Positions 1 to 7,500 of a DNA stretch of 64,000 nucleotides are shown piece after piece (position 1 is the first letter of the stretch; each line of letters opens with the position of its first letter). The notes beneath the pieces are model-generated. The model was not told the origin of the DNA. It did no database searches and saw only the letters and a list, made by a program, of their open reading frames with translations. The DNA is from Fibrobacterota bacterium (GTDB lineage Bacteria > Fibrobacterota > Chitinivibrionia > Chitinivibrionales > FEN-1185). A program made the position numbers and the translations under genes. The stretch is from positions 24,925 to 88,924 of the forward strand of contig PLWQ01000025.1 of assembly GCA_003165595.1 (NCBI GenBank). Direction: 5' to 3'.

Positions 1-1
1 C

Positions 2-817
2 AACGGCGCTCTCAACATCGAACGCCGCGGGTTTATCCAATCCGCCGCCGCCGGACTGGTGCTTGCCGCAACTGTCAAGGCAGGCATCAACAGCCCGAAG
101 AACGTCAACGGGCGGTTCATCCGCCCTCCCGGATCGCTGCCGGAACCGGAGTTTCTGGCGCGCTGTATCCGCTGCGGCGAATGCATGAAGACCTGCAAGA
201 CAAACGGGCTCCAGCCCGCCGACCTGGAATGCGGGTTCGACGGACTATGGACCCCGCATCTGGTTCCCCGGCACGGGCCGTGCGAAGACAAATGCAACAT
301 GTGCGGCCACGTGTGCCCGACGGAGGCCATCCGGCCGCTCCCGCTTCCCGAAAAGCAATTTGTCAAGCTCGGCACGGCGGTTGTGGACCGTTCCCGGTGC
401 ATTGCCTGGGAACAGGAAAAACTTTGTCTCATCTGCGCCGAAATCTGCCCTATTCACGCGATTGACTCCATGGTTGTCGACAACTTTAAAGGCCCGTTCA
501 AGCGTCCCTTTGTGATTGACGACAAATGCATCGGGTGCGGGTACTGCGAAAAGGCCTGCCCCGTACAGGGCAGGGCGGCAATAGAAGTCTACTCGATAGG
601 CGAGGATAGAATAAAGCACGGTTCCTATATCACCGAAAGGAAAAAAGAGCTTCGGGCGATGAAGGAATCTGCCGCCGAAAACGGCGTGAGCGCCGATGCA
701 ATGGGTTCCGGCGGGGAAGCGGGGACAAAACCGGCTCAGCCGACAACCCCGGCGCAGAACCAGCAGACCAACAAGCCATTTGTCGGCGAAGAATTACCCA
801 AAGGGTTCTCGCAGTAA
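2..817 (+). CDS. Polyferredoxin (MauM/NapG-type), 5' end outside window
   Basis: Iron-sulfur electron-transfer protein, probably periplasmic or at the outer face of the membrane. The reading frame is open from base 2, before the first possible start (GTG at 59), so the gene begins upstream of the window. The first visible residues include an RRGFIQ motif followed by an alanine-rich hydrophobic stretch, like a Tat signal or the junction of a NapH-NapG-type fusion. Four cysteine clusters follow: CIRCGECMKTC, CEDKCNMCGHVC, a split cluster ending CLICAEIC, and CIGCGYCEKAC. That is the usual four [4Fe-4S] arrangement of MauM/NapG ferredoxins. The last 60 residues are a Pro/Gln/Ala-rich linker with no domain I recognise. 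It lies upstream of two lipoproteins and a Tat-exported DUF362 protein, so they may share a redox task; that link is inference. Confidence 0.85.
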   Translation, partial: NGALNIERRGFIQSAAAGLVLAATVKAGINSPKNVNGRFIRPPGSLPEPEFLARCIRCGECMKTCKTNGLQPADLECGFDGLWTPHLVPRHGPCEDKCNMCGHVCPTEAIRPLPLPEKQFVKLGTAVVDRSRCIAWEQEKLCLICAEICPIHAIDSMVVDNFKGPFKRPFVIDDKCIGCGYCEKACPVQGRAAIEVYSIGEDRIKHGSYITERKKELRAMKESAAENGVSADAMGSGGEAGTKPAQPTTPAQNQQTNKPFVGEELPKGFSQ

Positions 818-883
818 GACGTTTAGTTCCAAGGTGTTATTGTCGTAGTTTTGTTGCAAATTGAAAGGTCGAAACGAAGAAAA

Positions 884-1492
884 ATGAAGTCTTTGACTCG
901 TTTGCAAAAGACAGTCTTGGTCCTTTCAACTTTGAGTGCGTTGGTTGGAGTCCTTTCCTGCAAAGGCCCTGCTCCAACAGCCCCTAAGACCACATTGGCC
1001 GATTTCTACATCACCACCCAGGTTGCCGGCTGGGTCATGGCTTCAAACAGCCCTCTTGTCATTTTGCCGGTTGAAAACTTGTATCATGCAGTCGACGGCG
1101 ACGCCGCTCTCTACCAGAATGCAGGACTCGAAAACTGGTTTATCGAGTATATGTACGGCGGTTCCACCCACACAGATACCAGCGGTGATTACGATTTCAA
1201 CGGTTATATTGAAGAATACGGGTCCGGGGCAAGTGCAAAAGCCATCTTTGACAAGATCACAGCCGTGCACGTGATCCAAAATTCCCTCGACACCACATTT
1301 TCCGACACCGTCCCACTTGCCGGTTTTTCACTTGCCGAGGCACAAGCGGTTCGTGTCCAGGGGGGAATCGATGTCTATGCCACGTTTGATAAATATTTTT
1401 TCAGTCTTGAGTTTACCGGCTATGCAGACCCGACAACTGCTGCACCGGACGCGGTGAAGTTCCTTACCGCATATAAGGCATTGGCGCAGTAG
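884..1492 (+). CDS. Lipoprotein, AGWV-motif paralog A (DUF6599-like pattern)
   Basis: Exported lipoprotein of about 202 residues, function unknown. I chose the ATG at 884 over the upstream TTG at 851 because it starts a compact signal peptide (MKSLTRLQKT, hydrophobic core, lipobox VLSC). The mature part has the motif ITTQVAGWV, a VDGDAALYQNAG segment, EEYGSGASAKAIF, and near the end FFSLEFTGY followed by APDAVKFLTAY. It is clearly paralogous to the protein at 1942-2562. The order 'GW... DG.A..Y...G ... Y..G....A...F' recalls DUF6599 proteins; this is recognition by eye, not a search. There is no catalytic signature. It is followed by a 450-base intergenic region. Confidence 0.75.
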   Translation: MKSLTRLQKTVLVLSTLSALVGVLSCKGPAPTAPKTTLADFYITTQVAGWVMASNSPLVILPVENLYHAVDGDAALYQNAGLENWFIEYMYGGSTHTDTSGDYDFNGYIEEYGSGASAKAIFDKITAVHVIQNSLDTTFSDTVPLAGFSLAEAQAVRVQGGIDVYATFDKYFFSLEFTGYADPTTAAPDAVKFLTAYKALAQ

Positions 1493-1941
1493 AGGTTGCC
1501 GGGGTTGATCCCGGCGGTGCATGGAAGAATACCAATCCTGGGGCCCTGTTAAATAATTGAAGGACCCCGCAGCAATAGCTGCGGGGAATCCTTCCGTCCC
1601 TTTGGAGGAAGAAATACTCTTATTCGCTCGCTAACCCCCGAACCAAGCTTCGGGGGATGCACTCGCTGTGGGATTCACATAACGGGTGAAATATCAGGGT
1701 TCGATTGCTCGTAGTATTTTTATTGGCCGGTTGCCAGGGGTGAAGTGTCTAATTAGATATAATCAGCTCACTTCGACGATTTGGGTGTTTCAGGGTGCAA
1801 ATCTGGTTTCACTTCACGAAGGGGAGATCCTGCCGTTTGGCGGTTGTAGGACTTTGAAAAAGCAGTAATGATCGGTTAAATCGGTTATATTAATAACAGG
1901 GTTGGGATTCATTAACTATTAAAGTCAGGGGGAAAAGGGGT
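1493..1941. other. Intergenic region with a hairpin repeat, no convincing gene
   Basis: 449 bases between the two paralogous lipoprotein genes. It holds the structured repeat at 1556-1679 (separate entry) and then AT-rich sequence. An open frame at 1686-1868 has no ribosome binding site and no recognisable product. A purine-rich Shine-Dalgarno (AAAGGGG) lies just before the start at 1942. I see no RNA gene here. Confidence 0.6.
1556..1679. repeat. Dispersed hairpin repeat, copy A
   Basis: GAAGGA at 1559-1564 pairs with TCCTTC at 1589-1594. Inside it, CCCCGCAGC (1565-1573) pairs with GCTGCGGGG (1578-1586) across an AATA loop. A second copy at 33355-33440 has the same structure with compensatory base changes. 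This copy also carries an extra hairpin, CCCCCGAA...TTCGGGGG (about 1635-1656), inserted between two CTCGCT repeats, before the shared tail TGGGATTCAC. It lies 60-70 bases after the lipoprotein stop and could be a 3' RNA element. Confidence 0.7.
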
Positions 1942-2562
1942 ATGAAATTGGTATCTGTAAAGTTAGTCTCTAGAGTCCTTGCAGGGGCAATTTGCTGTGC
2001 GGGGGTGATTGCGCTTACGTGCGGGGGGCCGACAGCGACAAAGACGACGACACCAACGACTTCGGTGGATAGCTTGGTTATTACCAATCAGATGGCCGGC
2101 TGGGTGCTTGACTCATCTATGTCGGTCTTCGGCGGTGCGATGCTGCCCTTCACGAACGCCACAGCAAATAATGAGTGGGTCGATGGCGGGTGCACCAGTT
2201 ATTGCGGTAGGTGCGATGGGACCGATGCTCTCAAGGACGGTTTCGGTACCTATTTCAAGGAGCCACTGGCCAACGCCAAGCGAGAGTTGGAAGTATTCGT
2301 GCTCGACTATGGATCAGCATCGGCTGCAGATTCAGAGTTCACTGTATGGGTCAACAAGAACTCCGGGACGCCAAGTGAAACTGTTGCTCCGTTCTCGCCC
2401 ACCACTGCCATTGGATACGATGTCGGCGGCGGATTGATTGTTTTTGCGCATATCAGCAACATTTTTGTAGAATTGCAGTTTAATGATTATGATTCGTCAA
2501 GCGCAGCCGTCCCGGACGCGAGCGCGTTCCTGACGTATTATAATTCAAAAATAAGATCGTAA
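1942..2562 (+). CDS. Lipoprotein, AGWV-motif paralog B
   Basis: Second exported lipoprotein of this family, 206 residues, function unknown. The start is supported by AAAGGGG a few bases upstream. The signal peptide ends in lipobox ALTC followed by GG, then a Thr-rich linker. It shares with paralog A the motif ITNQMAGWV, a DYGSASAAD segment aligned with EYGSGASAK, and the ending VELQFNDYD ... PDASAFLTYYN. It has an extra cysteine-containing insert (CTSYCGRC, around residues 77-84) absent from paralog A, which could bind metal or form disulfides. It ends 44 bases before the DUF362 gene, so the two are probably cotranscribed. Confidence 0.75.
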   Translation: MKLVSVKLVSRVLAGAICCAGVIALTCGGPTATKTTTPTTSVDSLVITNQMAGWVLDSSMSVFGGAMLPFTNATANNEWVDGGCTSYCGRCDGTDALKDGFGTYFKEPLANAKRELEVFVLDYGSASAADSEFTVWVNKNSGTPSETVAPFSPTTAIGYDVGGGLIVFAHISNIFVELQFNDYDSSSAAVPDASAFLTYYNSKIRS

Positions 2563-2606
2563 CCAAAAGCTGTTCGATTAACCATTTTTCACCGAGGGGG
2601 ATTTCT

Positions 2607-4139
2607 ATGGGGAAGAAAATCGTGGAAAGCAGGCGTAATTTTCTTAAAGCCTCCGCAATAAGCGCGGCAGGGTTTGCGTTTGTCGGGACGGCGGCCAAAA
2701 AGGCCGCTGCGGCTCCCATTTCTACTACCCTTGTCAACCTCAGCACGACGCCGGTCAACATGGACGTAGATAACCTGCGCGTTGCCTATATAACGGATGC
2801 ACCCGCGGGGACAGTAACATCAACGTCAATGGTTCGGAGTACCAGCTATCCCGGTTTTGACAACTTCAACAGCCCCACAAACACTACGACAGGGGTCAAT
2901 TATGCGGCTGTGCAATCCAATTTGGACAAACTGGCTTGCGCCCTTGCAGCCAAAACGGATGCGACCCAGGCATGGGCTACCCTGCTCAAAATTCCAGCTT
3001 CAAAGACATGGGCAACTGCCAAGATTGCGATAAAGCCAAATTCGAGGTTTAACGCACATCCTTGCGTTCCCATTCTTGCAAAGATTTGCAGAGTCCTTTT
3101 GGGTTTTGGCGCGCTACCAGGCAATATTACAATTTATGATGGTGATGGGAATCCTGGCCTGTACAATACCACGAATTATGTCGGGACAGATGCCACACTG
3201 ATTCCCAGTGGAATTATATATTCGACTGGTTACGCAAACAACCTTACATGGCCTGCTTCCGCAGGAGGTGAAACTTTTGGTGCAGTGAGTTGCCTTGTTG
3301 GTGCTGACATTTTGATAAACATATCGGCAAATAAAGGCCACGACCAATGGGTTGAGTATAGCGGTGTTACGATGTGCCAAAAAAACCACAAGGGCACGAT
3401 AGTGTTCCATTGCGATGATAATGTTGCTAATCCTGGAGTACTGGGAACACAACGTTTGGTCAACAGCAATTCTTGTGTCTATGTTGCAGGCAATATTCCT
3501 GCCGCGTATCCTGCATTACAGCAGCTCTGTATCATCGACTCTCTATGGCTGGGCAATAACGGCGACTATAACGGCGGTATTGCCGATAAAAACAACGCCA
3601 ATTCGATTGTCATGGGCACCTTTGCCGGGGCTACCGATTATGTTGGGACAATGAAGATCAGAAAGTATAAATTCAATGCCGGAACTGATGCCAACAGCGG
3701 CTGGAACCAGCCCATTGTCGACCGATTTGTTACAGGGTACGGATATCCAACTTCCGCTATTACGACAGTCATGACCCCCGTAGCGGCAAACATGGCCGGG
3801 CCGGGCATTGTTGATGCTTCGGGTATCATCACGTCAACACTTCCCGAGGAAAATAGAGATCTCACCCGTCAAAATTCCGTGCAGATCTCGGTATCCGGCA
3901 ACGGCGCCAGGCCGTTCAATACCTCACTCAGTCTTTCCAATGGCGAAACCGTCCAGTCCGCGGAGATCTTCAGCGTCCAGGGTAGAAAAGTTCGTACTGT
4001 GGCCCTGAACTCGGGAAGCAACCGCATTCTCTGGGACGGAAGAACCGATTCCGGCAGCCTTGCAAAGACAGGCAATTACGTTGTGAGGATCAGAGGCCAG
4101 AAGTCCGTGATCTCCGGGGATGTGGTGCTCAGCAGGTAA
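2607..4139 (+). CDS. Tat-exported DUF362 protein with FlgD-like C-terminal sorting tail
   Basis: 510-residue exported protein. The start has a good ribosome site (GAGGGGG). The N-terminus carries a twin-arginine signal (SRRNFLKAS, then AISAAGFAFVGTAA). The middle, about residues 60-400, has the DUF362 signature: a stretch around VGADILINISANKGH, a later QKNHKGTIVFH, and a LCIIDSLWLG segment. DUF362 proteins are usually found with iron-sulfur or redox neighbours, and none has a settled reaction that I can apply here. The last 70-80 residues form a FlgD/T9SS-like beta domain (IFSVQGRKVRTV, ILWDGRTDSG, GNYVVRIRG), a tail typical of surface-sorted FCB proteins. Combining a Tat signal with a sorting tail suggests a folded, cofactor-loaded surface protein; that is inference. 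A strong terminator follows. Confidence 0.85.
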   Translation: MGKKIVESRRNFLKASAISAAGFAFVGTAAKKAAAAPISTTLVNLSTTPVNMDVDNLRVAYITDAPAGTVTSTSMVRSTSYPGFDNFNSPTNTTTGVNYAAVQSNLDKLACALAAKTDATQAWATLLKIPASKTWATAKIAIKPNSRFNAHPCVPILAKICRVLLGFGALPGNITIYDGDGNPGLYNTTNYVGTDATLIPSGIIYSTGYANNLTWPASAGGETFGAVSCLVGADILINISANKGHDQWVEYSGVTMCQKNHKGTIVFHCDDNVANPGVLGTQRLVNSNSCVYVAGNIPAAYPALQQLCIIDSLWLGNNGDYNGGIADKNNANSIVMGTFAGATDYVGTMKIRKYKFNAGTDANSGWNQPIVDRFVTGYGYPTSAITTVMTPVAANMAGPGIVDASGIITSTLPEENRDLTRQNSVQISVSGNGARPFNTSLSLSNGETVQSAEIFSVQGRKVRTVALNSGSNRILWDGRTDSGSLAKTGNYVVRIRGQKSVISGDVVLSR

Positions 4140-4171
4140 ATGGACGTGTTCGGCATTTGTCGAATGGAAAG

Positions 4172-4205
4172 AGACCCTCTCGAAGGTGAGAGGGTCTTTC
4201 TTTTT
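4172..4205 (+). terminator. Intrinsic terminator after the DUF362 gene
   Basis: AGACCCTCTC (4172-4181) pairs perfectly with GAGAGGGTCT (4188-4197) and is followed by TTCTTTTT. It lies 32 bases after the stop and closes the forward-strand cluster. Confidence 0.9.
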
Positions 4206-4226
4206 GGGAAACTGATCAGGCAAAAG

Positions 4227-4454
4227 TCACGCGATGACGCTACCAAGGTAATTCATCCGCTTGTACCATTCATTGGTGATGCTTAAATGGTATTGAAAAA
4301 GCGTTCTACCGTCGTTCCAGATCACATTTGGAAATATGCCGTAAAGGGATGAGATCACAAAATGATGTTTGAGGACATTCTTTCGGGGTAACAAGTCATC
4401 CACAACGCCGAGACGATTGACAAAGGCGCCTATGGAAAGATTGCTTGACCTCAC
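4227..4454 (-). CDS. Short unrecognised ORF, doubtful
   Basis: 75-residue frame starting with GTG, with AAAGGG about 8 bases upstream. The product (start MRSSNLSIGA, later NEWYKRMNYLG) has a protein-like mixture of residues and could be the remnant of a larger gene, but I recognise no family. It occupies most of the 400-base gap between two terminators. Apart from this ORF and the terminators I see nothing in the gap. Confidence 0.25.
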   Translation of the reverse strand: MRSSNLSIGAFVNRLGVVDDLLPRKNVLKHHFVISSLYGIFPNVIWNDGRTLFQYHLSITNEWYKRMNYLGSVIA

Positions 4455-4506
4455 GGGAGTTACCCTTTGATCATGCCCTCGGGATTTTTCTTGTTGAGGA
4501 AACAGA

Positions 4507-4536
4507 AGATGCCTCGCGGCTCAACGCGAGGCATCT
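4507..4536 (-). terminator. Terminator hairpin of the Ig-repeat lipoprotein gene
   Basis: AGATGCCTCGCG (4507-4518) pairs perfectly with CGCGAGGCATCT (4525-4536) across a 6-base loop, directly after the reverse-strand stop at 4540. The U-tract on the reverse strand is short (TCTGTTT). Confidence 0.75.
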
Positions 4537-4539
4537 TTG

Positions 4540-7500
4540 CTACTGTTTAGCCCACTTATAAAGATCGACGACTCCCGCATCTGTGATTATTGACAAGTAG
4601 CATAGGTTGTTTCCCGCGGCCAGGAACACATGGCTTGCCCCTTGTCCCACCACGGGGTTGGTGGTATTTGCGGGGATCCCTACCCAGCTTGCACCGTTGT
4701 ACTTCTTGACGTACACTGGAGCGTTGGTATTGCTGGGGCTTACACCGTTTCCGTTCTTGTAGGCCATGAAAGGCGTGCCATCGGATGTTGCGGCGGATAG
4801 TGAAAAACCGTACGCACCATATCCAGCCGGAATTGCAGCCTGAAGCTGAGTCCACGCTGAGTTCTTTAGCTCGAAAACATTCGGATCCCGCTGATCTTCT
4901 CCACTTGGAAGCACGGCAAACACCCTTCCGGCGTTGCATGCCATCTGATATGGCGGGCCGTTCTCTCCATTCACTACAACGCTGTCTCCCGTAGCTGCTG
5001 GAACCCAGTTTGAGCCCGAAGACATCTTAACGACCAATCCCGTAGCAGGCGTGGAAAAGGTTGTAGGATAGGAATAGTATTTGGCGGTAGCGGTGAAGCT
5101 CATAACATGCGAATCCCGGTAGTCTGCGCCCATTGATCCGAGCCCGTACATCGAGCCTGCTGTTGCTATCGCAGTATCCCAAGTCGATCCGTTGTATTTG
5201 AGGACGGCATTGCCAAGAACACCCCAGATGGTATTGTCTGCTGCTACCCCAATGTCAAAAAACGCTGGATATCCGAAGTTGACATATTTAGTGGACCAAA
5301 CTCCCGCGGATAATGTAGCGGCCGCGGCAGCATTGTCCCCAGCATCGTCCTGTATATACCCAACCCAAGGAGTCACCCCGTCCGGCGCAAGCGCCAAGGA
5401 CATATCGTAAGTCTGGGCAGTGTTCACCGTTCCACCCTGGGGCACCAAAGTGGTCCCGTTCAGCTGGGCGACCCTTACAAGGTTATCCGATGAGCTAATA
5501 TATGCGACATACAGGACATTACTTGAGTTGACGACCAACTGCACATACGTGGCAGTAAGCGAGCTATTGACAAGCTGCCAACCCTCTACCCTCACGGTCC
5601 TGGTCACGGTCGTTGCCGCATTGCCGGCCGCATCCGAAACATTGTACGTGAGGGTATATTTTCCGATGGTCAATGGATTGACCGTACCGGTCACAACAAC
5701 ATTGGACGTAATCACTCCGTCCTTGTCGTCCCATGCAGAATCACCAGGTTCGCTCCAGATCGAATTGAGCGCTATGGTGGTGTCCGCAAAACCTTTCAGG
5801 AATATCGTAGGCTTTGTTACATCCTTCACCGTCACCACCGTACTCGACGTATCGGTCCCCGCCGCATTTGTGGCGGCCACTCTGTACGTTCCTGCATTTG
5901 CGTACTGCCAGGTTGTGGAGTAGGAACTGGACGTGCCGTTAGTCGTGATCGCGACATTATTGAAGTACCACTGATAGGTAATGGTCGCCGTTCCGGTTGC
6001 CGTGATCGATAGTGCTGTGGTTGACCCCTGGTTGAAACTCGTTGTCGCGCTAAGCCGGGAAGTTATCACCGGCGCCACCGTGAGCGTCGTCTTCGACGAG
6101 TCACTGCCGGCCGCGTTGGATACTACCACTTTGTAAACCCCGCCGTCGGTAGCCGTCCACGTCTTGCTGTACGAACTCAATGTCTGGCCGGGGATTACCG
6201 CGCCGTTGAGATACCACTGGTAACTCAAGGGTAAGGTCCCTGTTGCGGTCACCGACAGCGCTGTGCTGCCACCTTGGGCTACATACGTGGTCGCACTCAG
6301 CCCGCTCGTTATTACCGGGGCCACCACCAGTTGCGTGGAAGAAGAATCCTTGCCGGTGCCATTGGTCACCACCACTTTGTAAACTCCACCATCTGCGGCT
6401 CCCCACGTTTTCGAATAGGAAGCGCTCGTTGCACCCGTTATTGCCGTCCCGTTGTAATACCATTGATACGTGATAGGCGGCGTGCCGGACGCCACTATTG
6501 TAAGGGGCGTCGTACTGCCCTGAACAACGTTGGTGGTTCCGGGAAGCGGTGTGGTAATTGAGGAATTGATGGTCACTGTCGTCTTTGACGAGTCGCTGCC
6601 TGCGGCATTCGTCACTACCACTTTGTAAACTCCGCCGTCGCCTGCTCCCCAGGTCTTGGAATAGCTGTTTGATGTTGCGCCGGTAATTGCCGTCCCGTTA
6701 AGATACCACTGGTACGCCAGGGTGGCGGTTCCCGCTGCAGTCACGGAGAGCGCTGTGGTGCTGTTTATGGATATGCTCGTGTTCGCGCCGAGCCCCGCGG
6801 TTATCATTGGACTCACGGTGACCTGCGTTGTGGAAGAATCTTTGCCTGCGGCATTGGTTGCAACAACCTTATACGTGCCGCCATCTGCTGCTCCCCAGGT
6901 CTTGGAATAGCTGTTTGTTGTTGCGGCCGTGATTGCCGTACCGTTAAAGTACCACTGATAGGTGATGGTCGCCGTGCCGGAAGCAGTCACCGAAAGCGCC
7001 GTGCTACCGGCCTGAGCCACGGATGTGCCGGCGCTAAGACCGGCCGTAATAACCGGGGCCACGGTCAACTGAGTGGAAGAGGAATCCTTGCCCGTCGGGT
7101 TGGTCACTACCACTTTGTAAACTCCGCCGTCGGCTGCACCCCACGTTTTCGAATAGGAAGCGCTCGTTGCTCCGGTGATTGCCGTTCCGTTGTAATACCA
7201 CTGATAGGTGATAGGCGGCGTTCCGGACGCCACGATTGTGAGCGGCGTCGTACTTCCCTGAACAACATTGGTGGTCCCGGGCAGCGGCGTAGTAATAGAG
7301 GAATTAATCGTGACCGTAGTCTTTGACGAATCGCTGCCTGCGGCATTGGTCACTACCACTTTGTAAACTCCGCCGTCGGCTGCTCCCCACGTCTTGGAAT
7401 AGCTGTTTGATGTGGCGCCGGTAATTGCCGTCCCGTTAAGATACCACTGGTACGCCAGGGTCGCGGTTCCCGCTGCAGTCACCGAAAGTGCCGTGGTGCT

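Noticed and set aside
1686-1868. 60-codon ORF between the two lipoprotein genes
   Set aside because: No ribosome binding site and no recognisable sequence.
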